From the NCBI GenBank assembly GCA_036426205.1, contig CM071574.1, positions 12,220,892 to 12,284,891 on the forward strand: DNA of 64,000 nucleotides, in the 5' to 3' direction. Each line of letters starts with the position of its first letter. Positions within the stretch are counted from its first letter, which is position 1. Both the position numbers and the translations under genes were made by a program. The notes under the pieces are model-generated. The model saw only the letters and a program-made list of their open reading frames with translations. It did not search any database and had not been told where the DNA came from. The stretch comes from Ascaphus truei. Taxonomy: Eukaryota > Chordata > Amphibia > Anura > Ascaphidae. This document shows positions 1 to 11,764 of the stretch, piece by piece.

Positions 1-596
1 GTGTCAGACCCATTGAAAATAAATGTTTATCCAGTGTGTATACAGATTCTTTGTTCCTATAATTATTGGTTCAACACAGGTTTCTTTGCAGTTCCAAATG
101 ATTTATTCTTGCAGAGGCAGTTACAAATGATAAGCTTCAGGTAAATTCAAGCAAGAACAGGTTCAGAATTAAGAACAGACTTGGGCTATGTATTTCTGTT
201 CTGACATATCTACTCTAAAAACAGATACATCCAGTATAGTAATCATAGCTATTAATTTGACCTATGCATAGCTTGTTAACATGAAACAATAATACAATTA
301 AGCAATCCTTGGAAAGTCTGAGCACAAAGCCTATACTCTTACCTTGGCCTTGGACAGACTTCATCTTGTTCCCAAAATGTACTATTAACAATTCACTTGT
401 TCTAACTGTAGCCATGGCTGGTCCACACTGCTTCTCTGCCTCCTGTCATGTAAGTCCTGATAGCTACAGGCTGTGGCAGGCTATCCTAGGGGCATTGACC
501 CCCCCCCCCCTCATACTGATTCTCTGAGTGGCAGAAGTGGTGGTTACTCAGGTTGTGTGTACAGTCAATTATGGTACAGACGAGACCACGACTATT

Positions 597-850
597 CTAA
601 AGCTTGCCTTAAACTAGCCCGGTTACATTCTGGGTATGTGCTTGGTATGTGCTGGGCTAGTTTAAGGCAAGTTTAAGGCATTTTTGCATTGACTAATGAC
701 ACATAGGATTAACACAGCAGGGGTCCCTGGCAGTCCCATTTAGTTTGAATGGGACTGCCAGGGACCCCCGCTGTTAATCTGATGGGCCATTAATCAATGC
801 AGAAATGCTGTGTCTAGTTTAAGGCAAGTTTAAGGCATGTATTCAGAATG
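597..850. repeat. Nested inverted repeats with flanking TTTAAGGCA motifs
   Basis: GCTTGCCTTAAACTAGCCC (603-621) pairs with GGGCTAGTTTAAGGCAAG (653-670). A second perfect hairpin is built on GGGGTCCCTGGCAGTCCCAT and its complement (720-772). TAGTTTAAGGCAAGTTTAAG occurs twice, at 657 and 815. It is probably a foldback-type non-autonomous element. Confidence 0.6.
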
Positions 851-1094
851 TGAAAAAGGAAACTTATCTAATAGTGGCGCTCTATATAAAAATGCTAGCT
901 ATACATATAATCGTAGTGATAATAATAATCAAAAGGTGATACTTATGCAAACACATAAAACAGGTGCTGCTATGACCCGGTGAGGATTGCTCTGTCCTCG
1001 TGTTGAGAAGTAGAGATTCATCCCCATGTATTCAGAATGTACCTGGATGTACCTGGCTCTTTTTGGCGATTGCCATTGGTTTGTGTTAGAATAG

Positions 1095-1560
1095 TTGCAG
1101 TCTCTGCTGTACATACCTTGTGCCCTCCCCTTCTGGAGTCTCAGAGGGGAAGTGCCAAATTATAAGGAATTCAGCTCCTGGGGTGAGGAAGCAAGAAGCT
1201 CAGCTCCTCCCGACAGGGAGAGAGACATGCCAGGTCCTGGGCTGGCTGGTAAAAGAAAGTGGCCTCAAGACTACCAGATAGCCCAGTACCATCCAGAGGC
1301 CTGGGACACGCTGGCATCCATCTGCATCCGCTGTATTCCATCTGAAGTGACTGCTCAAATAAAGCCCTTTGTTTTATATACCCCTGCCTGAGTCTACAGT
1401 CTATTGGGCAGGGGTGTGAAAGAAGTCTGTTCTGGTGGGGACTGTCTCTGGAAATTCTGGAGCCCACCACAACTGGAGACGCTGACACCCATGAGTGAAG
1501 ACTAAAGATCACCCAAAAGCCTATCCTGTTACCCACACCACCGCGGACCACTCAGCTCTC
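1095..1560 (+). other. Possible solo LTR or retroviral-like fragment
   Basis: CTCAAATAAAGCCCTTTGTT near 1.36 kb is followed within 30 bp by CCCCTGCCTGAGTCTACAG, resembling the poly(A) signal and R/U5 region of a retroviral LTR. GGTGGGGACTGTCTCTGG and GGAGCCCACCACAACTGGAG lie downstream. No paired LTR, target duplication or coding domain was found, so this is tentative. Confidence 0.3.
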
Positions 1561-1619
1561 CTGGATCCTCACAGGTATGCACGCACAAACAGCAGTAACC
1601 AGTAGTACATCTTCCAGAG

Positions 1620-2590
1620 AGGGGGGGAACTGTGTTACATAACTTTCCTACAAATCAACTATTTCCCTTAAATGTCTTCTTATATTACACAACCTTTCTC
1701 AGTTCAGTCTGAAAAGAGTCTGGGGAAACAAAATGGATTCTAACAGACAACATGGATTCCGAATCACTTGAATTCTATTTACATCCTACATGGTCAGAAG
1801 TCAAACCCACATAATCTCTGTTATTCAGAACAACAGCTCTAGCAGTGTGAGCTAAACCATCTGATGGGCTGCTTTGCATACCTCCAAGGGATATATATTT
1901 TGTTGCTTATATTTGTAAAATTGAAAGCACTTCAAGCACAAAGTCATAATATGTACTCAGGGCTTTGATTTACTGAGGCCATGTGACATTAAATAAAAGA
2001 TGTAGAGAATATGTGCAACCTCACTCTACTGGGTTATAAAACAATAGTTGTCACCTCTGCTCTCTAGAGATTACACAGTTATAATTGCAGTTTTACAGGC
2101 AAGCAATATTTTTATTTGTAGACAAATATTCTTGGTACTATCTGGATGTTATACATTTTCATCTGATTAGACCAGATCTGTACAATGCTGTGTATATAGA
2201 TTGGCATTAAATTCCTTCTATATACCTATTTATTTAAGCAGATAGGGAAGATCTTTCAGGATGACTGCACCTCTGAAGAATCCAACATGTGATTTAATGC
2301 ATTTTTATTTTTCAATCTGCATTATTAAACAAGCTCTGAATCAGGAGTCTTTTATTCTGCAAATATAAATATACAGGCTTCGTTCATTGCTCACCATTTT
2401 GCTTAAATTACCACTAAGTACTAGGTCTCACTACCAGTACACATTGTGATATGGAAAATAGCTGAAGCGCTCAAATGCAGGTATATCTCAAAATGATAAT
2501 AAGCCAGACCACTGTACCAGGGTACTAACAATTGATATAGTACCTATTGTGTCATATAATGGGTACTATCCTCCTGAAGACAGGTGGTGT
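1620..2590. other. KYNU intron, nothing recognised
   Basis: AT-rich single-copy-looking sequence without splice-bounded frames, terminal repeats or tandem structure. Confidence 0.6.
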
Positions 2591-2689
2591 GTGGTGCAAC
2601 CCACTCACGCATCTCTCATTGGCAGGTTCCCCTGAAAAATATGCAAATACTCACTCCTGGTAGGGAAGGCAGGCAGGCTGTGCAGCTAC

Positions 2690-2965
2690 TCATGCATACA
2701 GGAGAAAGGGAACCAAAAGCGCACCACACAACGAGCAGGAAGAACCCAAGACAAAAAAAATGATTAAAAGGGCACTTTAATGTGGCAAAAGACCCATCCA
2801 ATCATTCGAACGTCGCAGCGTTCTTTTTCAAAAGAACGCTGCACGTTCGAAATGCATTGCATGGGTCTTTTGCCACATTAAGTGCCCTTTTAATCATTTT
2901 TTTGTCTTGGTTCTTCCTGCTCCGTTTGTGCTGGTGCGCTTTTGGTCTCCCTTTTCCCTGCAGTA
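2690..2965. repeat. Large palindrome of about 275 bp
   Basis: Arms of about 130 bp meet at TCTTTTTCAAAAGA near 2828. AAAAGGGCACTTTAATGTGG on the left matches CCACATTAAGTGCCCTTTTA on the right, and GCGCACCACACAACGAGCAG matches an altered copy near 2.92 kb. Flanks read AGGGAACCAAAAGCGCACC and GGTGCGCTTTTGGTCTCCC. Such a structure could extrude as a cruciform. Confidence 0.8.
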
Positions 2966-3340
2966 CACCTTGTGGTCTGATCACCCTCAACCTTGTGCTT
3001 TTTAATAATTACATTTTCTATTCAATATTCACTTAATTCTGTCTCTTAATAAATGTATAACTTTTAAACTCAGTTTAATACGTCACAGATACATTGGATT
3101 ACGTTAATGTATCCTCTATTTTGCACCACTTTTGAGGTCCTTTCTCAAACGTTTTAATTGTATATGTATTAAACGTTTGTCCAGGACATTATATATCCAT
3201 AAGGGGTATTTTACATACTTGGAGTATTTAGGAGTACACCTCATCTAAAGGATTGCCTTTTCTCTTACTTCATATTCTAATAGAGATAAAACATGTTTTC
3301 TGACACACAATTAAAAACAAGGTGAAGCACAGTGGTGACA

Positions 3341-3546
3341 GTGGTTCTAGCTCACACTGCTAGAGCTGTGGCCTAGAAAAGCAGTGGTTGTGGATTCTAG
3401 TCCAGCTCGGTCTATCACCATTCCAGCCATTAGGTAGGCACCTTAAGCTTATTATCAACTCTGTATACTGTTTTTGGCATGGGAATCCTTTTAGGAAGTG
3501 TGGGACGGGCTCATTTAAATATACTTTGCATAGCCATAGCATATCC
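3341..3546 (+). mobile_element. SINE, tRNA-like head
   Basis: It starts GTGGTTCTAGCTCACACTGC and continues AGAGCTGTGGCCTAGAAAAG, with GGATTCTAGTCCAG in the box B position. The tail is TTTAGGAAGTGTGGGACGGG and CATTTAAATATACTTTGCAT. The same layout occurs at 57141-57345, so this is a dispersed family. The tRNA parent is not identified. Confidence 0.6.
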
Positions 3547-4230
3547 CCCATTTCCCCCTATTTCTTATTATGATCTTCTATAACTGACTTGGATTGCAGC
3601 TATAAAATCAATAAATGCACAGGTATATTGATCCATGTCTTAATTGGATTAACCGTTACCTCATTAAAGCTGACATAATTGTAATGCACCCGTTCTACTG
3701 TAGAAAAAATGCACCTTTAACTTACTACAGGATCTTCTGCGCTGTCAGTTAGAACATGCCCACTCAGCTTTTCACACTTACACCTAACAATTCAACTTTT
3801 ATTAATTATTAGCATGTTGTTTGAAGAGACATTAGTATGATTTTTCACTCTAAGATATATTAGCTTGTGAAAAAAGTAGATCCTACTGGCCAACAAACCA
3901 TACGTTTTCTCATTTTTATGCAAAGATTTTTTCTGATGCATTTTACGAAATGTTATGTTTAAAAAAAAGATTTTTGTCAAGATCATAAATATTTGAAAAT
4001 GACTGCATTAAAACATATGGCTGCATCTGAACGGCAATACAATGTTGAGAGAAGAGAATAGAAATGCATGCACATGCCTTCCATATGCCAATATGTATAG
4101 GATGTATAAAGAGACACAATCAGCGTGCTCATTTGAATCCAATTCCCAGAATGCAAATCAGCACAGCATTGAAGACCTGTGGGAGATCTGTATTTCATAC
4201 AGTAGTTCAAGGGTATTCAACTCATTAGAC

Positions 4231-4583
4231 CAGCGCTGCGCAATCTTTCCTGCTCACGCCCCCCATCCTGCTTCCCTCCCTGCTCAAGCCCCCCCCCCTT
4301 ACCTCCTCTCCGGCTCCCGGCGTCAAATGACGTCGCGGGGTCACGTGACGTCACATTGCCATGCCAACGTGATGTCGCATGACCCCGCGGTGTCATTTGA
4401 CACCACGTTGCCAGGGCGACACGTCGCCGAAGAGATGGTAAGTTAGTTGCAGAGGCCTGACGCGATCCCCCCAGCATTAATTTAAATGCCTTGGGGAAAG
4501 ATCGCGGGGCCCCTGCAACCCCCCTGAATAATTTTGCACCTCCCCCCATTTGCGCACTGCGCCCCCCAGTTTGCGCACATCTG
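4231..4583. mobile_element. Non-autonomous hAT element (family 1)
   Basis: Terminal sequences CAGCGCTGCGCAATC and TTTGCGCACATCTG are inverted relatives. A perfect 8 bp target duplication CATTAGAC flanks it (4223-4230 and 4584-4591). The interior is GC-rich, with GTCACGTGACGTCAC and short palindromes around CCCGCGGTGTCATTTGAC. The two long frames here are chance. Confidence 0.85.
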
Positions 4584-4773
4584 CATTAGACAATTAGATT
4601 GTAAGCTCTTTGGGGCAGGGACTCATTTTCCTAAATGTTACTTTTATGTTTGAATCAATTATTCCCATGATCTGTTATTTGTATTATTTGTTATTTATAT
4701 GATTGTCACGTATTACTACTGACGCGCTATGTACAGTACATTATTGGCGCTATATAAATAAAGACATACATAC
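4584..4773 (+). mobile_element. L2 3'-end fragment
   Basis: It contains ATTGTAAGCTCTTTGGGGCA, GGGACTCATTTTCCTAA and the terminal TTGGCGCTATATAAATAAAG. This is the plus-strand version of the L2 tail seen at 24.0 and 25.6 kb. An hAT element (4231-4583) sits immediately on its left. Confidence 0.7.
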
Positions 4774-4774
4774 A

Positions 4775-4958
4775 ACTCCAGTTCTCAAGGGCCACCAACA
4801 GGTCAGGTTTTAAGGATATCCCTGTTTCAGCATACGTGGCTCAATCAATGGCTCAGTCTTTGACTGAGCCACTGATTGAGCCACCTGTGCTGAAGCAGGA
4901 ATATCTTTAAAACCTGACCAGTTGGTGGCCCTTGAGAACTGGAGTTGGCCACTCCTGC
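4775..4958. mobile_element. Palindromic hAT-like MITE (family 3)
   Basis: The whole element is nearly self-complementary around TTGACTGAGCCACTGATTGA. Arms contain AACTCCAGTTCTCAAGGGCC and its complement, ACAGGTCAGGTTTTAAGGAT and the CTGTTTCAGCA/TGCTGAAGCAG pair. Confidence 0.75.
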
Positions 4959-5753
4959 AGTAGATAGCTTCAGTCACTTTGCTACCCACCATAACTTTGT
5001 TGTAGCTTATAAAATAACATGCTCCTTTTAATTATCTAATGCATTTGCAGTAAGTATGGCAGACTTAATCATTTAAAAGGGAGTCAGAGTTCTAGAGTTT
5101 AGAAACAATGTAAATAATACAACAGCATAAACTATTCTTTTTTTAAATTCTGTAACACACACAGATAACTGGATTTTCACTGCTGATCAATTATAATAGA
5201 CCCCCAGGCATATTATATAACACGAATTGAGAAAAAGGAGTGTTTTCAAAAGGGATAAGTTGATATTTTTTTATTTTGTTATGTTTGAAAGAGAGAATAA
5301 CTTAATTTAAACCTTAATATTTTCACAATGAATCCAACTTGCAAAGAAAGCCATCATTTTATACTGCAGGGCAGTTGTAGTCTCAATAGGCAACTCTAAG
5401 GTTGAGCTCAAACAGAAATCTACCTTGATGCCCGTCTGCGCCTTCCGCATGTCCGCGCCTCTGTCTGGTGACGTGCGCTCATCCTCAGCAGACCAAATGA
5501 CACGATTACAGGCGGGACTTAAAAAAATAAAAGTAAAAAGTGTGCGTGTTTGTGATTGGCTGGCGAAGTACATGTGACACAGCTGCCGCTTGAAATTACA
5601 ACTTCAGTTGTCTCCTTCAAGTGCAGCGGCATCAACGCTGCACTTCGCCGCCGGGGGTCGTTTTCAGTTTGAAAACTCCCATAGAACACAGCGAAAGAGT
5701 GGTGAACGTGCGCGCGCACGTCGCATCCCATTCTGCCTGAACGAGGCCTAAGA

Positions 5754-7054
5754 CTGCGGCCACGCTGCCGCTGGGCTCACTCGTGCTTGAGAGTGGTGAC
5801 GTCACCAACTCTCCAAGCATGAGCGCAGGATGTCCTGCAATAATTTTAGAGCAGGAGCGGGGGGCGTGGCTATTAAGAGAGGGGGCGTGTCATTGGCTGG
5901 ATTGGGACTGTGTGTGTGTCTCTGTGTGTGTGTCTCTGTGTATCCCTCCATTCTCACCTTCCCCCCTTCTCTCCTCTCTCTCTCCCCCTTCCCTCCTCTC
6001 TCTCTCCTTCAAAAAAACTCCGCTCTCTCTCCTTCACTTCTCTCCCCCCCTTCCCTCCTCTCTCTCCTGTTCCTCCTCTCTCCCCCCCCTTCCCTCCTCT
6101 CTCTCCTCTTCCCTCCTTTCTCTCCCCCTCCTCTTTCCCCCCTGTTTCCCTCCTCTCTCTCCTCTTCCCTCTTCTCTCTCCCGTTTCCCTCCTCCCTCTC
6201 ACCCCTTTCCCTCCTCTCTCCCCATGCCACTCTCTCACCCCTCCCCCTCTCTCCCCCTCTCTCTCCCCCTCCCCCTCTCTCTCCCCCTCTCTCTCCCCCC
6301 TTAACTCCTCTCTCTCCCCCCCTCATCTCTCTCCCCCGTTTCCCTCCTCTCTCTCCCCCATTTCCCTCCTCTCTCTCCCCATTCCTCTCTCCCCGTCTCT
6401 CTCTCCCCTCCCCCTCTCTATCCCCTCCCCATCTCTCTCCCCCTGTCCCTCTCTCCCCCTTTCTCTCCTTCCTCCATTCTCTCCTTTCCCCCCTTCCCTC
6501 CTTTTCTCTTCTCTATCCCCTTCCCTCCTCTCCTCTCTCTCCCCCTTCCCCTCTCTCTCCATTATCTCCTTCTCCCCATTCTCTCCCTCCCCCCTCCCTT
6601 CCTCTCTCCATCCTTCACTTCTCTCTCCCCTCCTCTCCCACCCTTCCCTCCTCTTTCTCCCCCCTTCCCTCCTCTCCCCCTCTCGCCTTTCCCCACCCTC
6701 CCCTCCTTTTCTCTTCTCTTCCACGCCTTCCCCTCTCCTCCTCTGCTCCCCTACCCGCTCTCTCCAGGTCCTCCGCTTCTCCGAGGTCCTCCTCCCCCCT
6801 AGTCTCTCCTCTTCCCCACCCTTCCGTTCTCCTCTCCAATCCCCCCCTTCCTCTCTCCCACCCTTCCCTCCTCTCTCTCCCCCCTTCCCTCCTCTCTTTC
6901 CCTCCCCCCTTCCCCACTCTCCCCCTTCTCTCCTTCCCCTCCCCTCCATTCTCCCCATTCCCCTCTCCCCTCCGCATGACCGGGTATGTGAAAATAAAGA
7001 TTACAAGAAGTAATTTCGTCAAGCGCTGCTCGCTCAGCGCTAGCGTGGACGCAG
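5754..7054. mobile_element. Inverted-repeat DNA element filled by a polypyrimidine tract
   Basis: The left end CTGCGGCCACGCTGCCGCTG and the right end CAGCGCTAGCGTGGACGCAG are inverted relatives. CCTAAG occurs on both outer flanks (5747-5752 and 7055-7060) as a likely target duplication. Almost all of the interior from about 5.94 kb is a C+T-rich simple-sequence expansion. No transposase is encoded. Confidence 0.6.
5940..6970. repeat. Polypyrimidine minisatellite tract (about 1 kb)
   Basis: Nearly uninterrupted C/T on the plus strand built from variants of CTCTCTCCCCCTTCCCTCCT. Long frames on both strands here encode only Ser/Pro/Leu-rich or Arg/Glu/Gly-rich low-complexity strings and are not genes. 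It lies within a KYNU intron. Confidence 0.9.
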
Positions 7055-7059
7055 CCTAA

Positions 7060-7728
7060 GGCTACAGCCCCAGTCTTCACTATAGCACGCGCTACACCAC
7101 GGTGGGGTGGTGGCGCGTGCATGTGTGGAAACCGCAATCTGCGGTCTCACCTCTGAATGAGTCTTTGCGACGGAACATGCGTCGAGGGGGCGTGGCTAAA
7201 AAGTGACATCCTCTTCCACAGCAGCAAACTGAAGAGTCTGCACTCTGGTCGGCTGCTATTTCCTTCGCTCTGATTGACTTGGGAACTCTGCCGTAGGATT
7301 GGTTCTCACAGACCCATGCGACGCTGTCGCTACTTCCGAACACAGTTTTGTTGTCTTCGGAATAATCTATCGACCAACGCGGCGGCAAATTGCGCACCAA
7401 GGCAGGTAGTGGGCCCGGCCACATTGAGGAGCGGTACTTGTTCCTGCGTGCGCTGCAGAACATACTGGGGACCTAGCCAAAAAGTGATACACTGAATACA
7501 AAATACAACAAATAAGACATTACTCATTTTTCATTTGATCAACGGTATTTAAGATGCTTCTACGTGCATATTTATATCACCATCTCCCTCTAGTGGCTTT
7601 TTGTACAATTGCATTCTTTTGAAAACAAATGTATCTAGTTGTGCATATGGAACAAATTGCTGCCAACCCTGATCTGTGAATTATTATTACTAATAATAAA
7701 GATTAATCATTTTTTTTGTTTTCCTCAG
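7060..7728. other. KYNU intron, GC-rich then AT-rich, no exon seen
   Basis: 7.06-7.48 kb is GC-rich, with many CpG and short inverted motifs (GCTACAGCCCCAG, ACGCTGTCGCTAC), probably decayed element sequence. 7.5-7.7 kb is AT-rich and ends in the acceptor of the KYNU exon. Confidence 0.5.
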
Positions 7729-7827
7729 GGGTGCTTTGTTGGATATGATTTAGCTCATGCTGTTGGAAATGTTGAACTACATTTGCATGACTGGGGAGTG
7801 GACTTTGCCTGTTGGTGTTCTTACAAG
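7729..7827 (+). CDS. KYNU: Kynureninase (KYNU) internal exon with the PLP lysine
   Basis: Kynureninase is a cytosolic PLP enzyme that splits kynurenine or 3-hydroxykynurenine into anthranilate or 3-hydroxyanthranilate plus alanine, on the route from tryptophan to NAD. This 99 bp exon encodes 33 residues, beginning [14 protein letters not shown] and ending DFACWCSYK. The D and H of DLAH and the Y-K pair at the end match the cofactor-binding residues and Schiff-base lysine of the vertebrate enzyme. A pyrimidine-rich acceptor ends in CAG at 7728 and the donor GTGCAT follows at 7828. Both boundaries are phase 0, so the catalytic lysine is the last codon of the exon. The next exon is at 9154. The exon that should precede it (the GVHFYTGQ region in human) was not found in the first 7.7 kb and probably lies upstream of the window. 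Confidence 0.95.
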
Positions 7828-8792
7828 GTGCATCTTTTTAATGATCGACGCATTTCCTCATTTATGATATGCCCTGGGAATAGGCCAGTCAGTCATTTTA
7901 AATACAATTTAATAGCCGCTGAAATACTGTAGCTTTTAATATTAAAGATCCATTTAACATTGGGATATCCATGCAATTCTGTGATGTGTGTTACATTTCC
8001 TCTCCATATCACAATTCTCTCATCTCGACACCCATTTTTATAGAGTAAAAGGTACAGTATACATATATTGATATTATATTATAGATGCATATAAATACAC
8101 ACGCACAGGTGTGTGGATATTTTTGTGGGGTAACTCATGGAAACTCATTTCTGACACCTTTTATGTAGAGCCTCTATATAGTGATAATGAACTTATCTAG
8201 AAATGGTGTTGGAATTCTGACTGAGTGGCTCACATAGTTTCTTGGCATATTTCCTTATTTATTGTTGTATTATTTAGTTACATACTGTAGATAAAGCTCC
8301 ATTTCCTTTGCTTAGGTTTCTGGCACCTTTGTTCTCTACAACATGCCACTGATAAAAACAACATGGGGCAGAATCAAAGAGACTGTAAAAGGAGGAAATG
8401 ATAAATAAGAAATGAATTGAGAGTTGTGGGCAATTGGACGAGTTAGAGAGATGGTCTAGGATTGTATACATTATTTTAGTGATCAGAGGCTGAAACTGTA
8501 TAATAGCTACATATACCTGGTAGAGACAATGACTGTCCTGTTTAGCAGTTTATATTAAGATGAGGGGGGTAGAATATGACTCTTTATAGTATCACAGTGA
8601 ATTCTGGTTCGTATCAGATGGGCAGAACTGTGTTCACATTTTTACAAATCAGATGCTTGCATACAGTATTTTCCTTACATATTCTGCCATTTTTCTCTTC
8701 TTTATAACTAAAATCAAGTAGTTTTACCCTCACAGGTGTTCTTTTTCCTTGTGTCAAATGTTTCCTCAAATTCTTTGTCTGTCCCTTTACAG

Positions 8793-8964
8793 CAGATGTG
8801 GCCAACTCCAGTCCTCAAAGGCCACCAACAGGCCAGGTTTAAAGGATATCTCTGCTTCAGCACAGGTGACTGAGCCACGGATTGCGCCACCTGTGCTGAA
8901 GCAGGGAAATCTTTAGAACCTGACCTGTTGATGACCCTTGCGGACTTGAGTTGGCCACCCCCTG
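8793..8964. mobile_element. Palindromic hAT-like MITE (family 3)
   Basis: It runs from CAGATGTGGCCAACTCCAGT to AGTTGGCCACCCCCTG, near-palindromic throughout. Flanks CTTTACAG and CTCTACCA are a weak 8 bp match. It lies in the KYNU intron before the exon at 9154. Confidence 0.75.
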
Positions 8965-9153
8965 CTCTACCATATAACAAAAGAGGGAGCAACTAGAGAT
9001 AACAAAACTTCTCCAATATTTCAGTTTACCATGTTCACAAACTCACTGTAAGAACCTGGCCCTAGTTAGGACTCCATCTTTAAATATTCCAGAACATCAG
9101 TCCATGTATTTGGAAAATAGTCCTGAGTGTTACTATTTATTTTGGCTCCACAG

Positions 9154-9227
9154 TACTTGAATTCTGGAGCTGGCGGCTTAGCTGGAGCCTTCATTCATGA
9201 AAAGCATTCCCGCTCCATCAAACCTTC
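9154..9227 (+). CDS. KYNU: Kynureninase (KYNU) internal exon
   Basis: This 74 bp exon encodes 24 residues starting [13 protein letters not shown] and continuing [11 protein letters not shown], plus two bases of a serine codon. It directly follows the PLP-lysine exon; vertebrate kynureninase reads YLN(A/S)GAGG at this point. The acceptor is CTCCACAG at 9153 and the donor GTATGT starts at 9228. The entry phase 0 and exit phase 2 agree with the exons on either side. No frameshift or stop is present, so this part of the gene looks functional. Confidence 0.93.
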
Positions 9228-10730
9228 GTATGTATGCACATCTGACCATATGAAATGACTACAAACTGTGACTAAATTTAAGATGGTATATAATAGATTC
9301 AGTGAAGAAAATGTGATCGGCAGTTTTAGAGTCTGGCAGGCGATAGTGATTGGTAATATGGTGTATACAAGAAAATATGTTTCTTTTTGTAGAGAATGTG
9401 ACATCATTAATTTGATCCAGGGATGCAATTCATTTTTATAAAGGAATGTTGTGCCCTAAAAGAGGCGGAAGGTCAGGGATCCAAATATTATTATTAATTA
9501 CATACATTTGGCCTGAAATACGAATAATTTCCTTAGAACACAGAATTACTGACCAATAAAGCCCAGCTTAGACCTTCAATTCCTCCAGACAGGGCATTAT
9601 TGGCAAGCAATGCCCTGTTTTGGAGGGATTATTACCTAATTTTATTTACAAATAAAAATATATATTTTAGCAGATTTAAGTAACATTTTAAATTCCTTGA
9701 TACAATAGTGGCAAACAATGGTATGTGTATCCCTTAGTCAATTAACAACATAAATGTTTGTCAGCATTTCCACCAGCATAAAGAAAATACTATAAATAAT
9801 TACTTGAGACAAAGAAGAAAGTTTATCTTTATATTTTTAACAAATAAAGTTGCACATTTGAAGAATGGCAGAACGTAGACAAAATATAGCAACATTTAGA
9901 GAATGATTTTAAATGTCAATTTTAGTTTAACCTTTAGAGTGCTGAGGCCCGCTGGCACTAGAGCACCGGAACTACGCATCATGTGACCGCTTCTGGAGCG
10001 ATCACATGAAGCAATTGGCGCCCGGGTGGAGGAAACCGAAGTGAAGGCTGGAGCGGTCAGCCTGATCTGCCCCATGAAAACGAGCAGGCGTGCATGACAT
10101 ATTAGGGACGTCATAAGGGCAGTGTAAAGGTTAATTAACTGAATGGAGAAAATCTCGAACGTTATCCCAGGCCGCTGTGTGTACGCCCAGAAAACAAAAT
10201 CAGCTCTTTTGTAGAGCTCCTGAGAATTCAATAAGAGGAGATTCAACCAGAAAAACGAGCTGAAGTCTTAATGGGTTACCCAGTCTACATTCATGTAACT
10301 CAGCAGTAACAGCTCCATTACTTTTTACAACGGTTTCATGCAAATTAATGAAATCTGAGTCTGTATTTTATTTGTTACTCGGTATTTTGTTTTACTGAAT
10401 ACATTCATAAAAAATATGAATTGTTTTTTTAAAATAGCCCAGGTTCCAGAACCGTTTAGAATTCTTTAACATTTTTGTTTTCTCTTGCACCTTGCTAATA
10501 GGCAGCATTTTGTGAGTTTATGCACCTGTCTTATTCCTGCGCTGGTAAAGGAATACAATATACAGTATGTTTAAATTTTTTAAAGAATCATAATATATAT
10601 TTACACTCCACCACAACCATTTCTCCAAATAAGGAAGGTTTTCTAAAATTAAGTTAAGTCAATTACGTATTGCCCAAAGACGACATACTGTACTATTTCT
10701 GGCTTGAAGATTAGGTTCTAATTGTTTAGC

Positions 10731-10911
10731 CAAGGGGCCTCAAACTCAGTCTTAAAGGGCAACCAACCGACCAGCGTTTATGGATATCCTGCTTCAGCAC
10801 AGGTGGCTCAGTCAAAGAATGAGTCACAAATTGAGCCACTTGTGCTGAAGCAGGGACATCCATAAAGCCTGGCCAGTTGGTAGCCCTTGGTACTGAGTTT
10901 GAGACCCCTGA
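10731..10911. mobile_element. Palindromic hAT-like MITE (family 3)
   Basis: Arms contain CCTCAAACTCAGTCTTAAAG and TACTGAGTTTGAGACCCCTG with the central TGCTTCAGCACAGGTGGCTC and its complement. The flanks share TTTAGC as a likely target duplication. Confidence 0.75.
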
Positions 10912-11711
10912 TTTAGCCTGCCAAACACTTATTTTGAGACTTTTTCACCCGAGCTGCTTCTTCAGTTTCAATGCATTCACAGTAGAGGTATTTTCCACAT
11001 GTGTATTAATGTGTATGTGTATTAAATAATGTGTATTAATATGTGTATTATTCCAGTTCTTGAATTCATGGGGATTTTGGTGTAAATTATTAGGGCCAGA
11101 TCCACAAAAGGGCGCAAAACTTTAGAACACCTTTAAACGCATCCAAATAAATGGGAGTAAATGCGTGCTAAACCTGTGCAACCTTTTGAAGACGTGAGCC
11201 TTAATTGTTCTAAAAACATACCTGGATTGCCTGGAAACTTGCAATTTTACACAGTTGCCAATTAAGAAAAAATCATTATCAAACCTTTTATTTGACTGAT
11301 ATGTCTAAAAGGTGATTATTTCCTTTATTGCACGGATTTGTTGTTATTTATAGTGCAAACAAATAAAATAACAATATGTGTATATATTGAACATCACTGA
11401 TGCTTGGATGATTTATTTTGGAAACCTTAACAAAATCCTGGAATAGATGCCCACACCTCTTGTCTCGTACAAAGAGTTTCTGTTCCTCTGATCAACCTTC
11501 CGTAGCTTAATCATGGTTCCTATATTTTTCTATAGTATATGTTTGAAAAAGTAAAAGTGCATTTTGCAATAACGTTGTTGAAATGTTGTCAAACCATTGA
11601 AACATTTTTCTAAGTTCTAAATAATATTTCTTAACGTGTTTGGCTGGAATTAGCTGGCTGTAATACTGATGCCATTTTATATATGTATTTATGTCCTGCT
11701 TTTATTTTTAG

Positions 11712-11764
11712 GTTGCTGGGATGGTGGGGACATGAGTTCAAAACTAGATTCTGCATGGAGAACA
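11712..11764 (+). CDS. KYNU: Kynureninase (KYNU) internal exon
   Basis: This short 53 bp exon gives LLGWWGHEFKTRFCMEN after completing a split serine codon. It matches the LVGWFGHELSTRF stretch of human kynureninase, including the tryptophan and the GHE motif near the active site. The acceptor TTTTTAG ends at 11711 and the donor GTAAGT starts at 11765. It enters with one base and leaves with one base of a split codon, which the exon at 15024 completes. The hammerhead repeat array lies in the following intron, beginning about 100 bp after this exon. Confidence 0.92.

Noticed and set aside
92..140. Short splice-bounded segment translating to a KYNU-like string (FPNDLFLQRQLQM)
   Set aside because: It resembles the FPSDHYAIESQLQL region but is off by one residue and lacks the conserved SDHYA. 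The exon that should follow it was not found before 7729, so it is probably coincidence.
1171..1551. 126-codon minus-strand frame
   Set aside because: Antisense to an LTR-like stretch with no motif; likely chance.
5783..7137. Long Ser/Pro/Leu and Arg/Glu/Gly frames on both strands
   Set aside because: They are translations of a polypyrimidine tract and exist in several frames at once; no unique protein sequence.
7274..7527. Cys/Arg-rich frames on both strands
   Set aside because: CpG-rich decayed repeat DNA; no splice-bounded similarity to KYNU.
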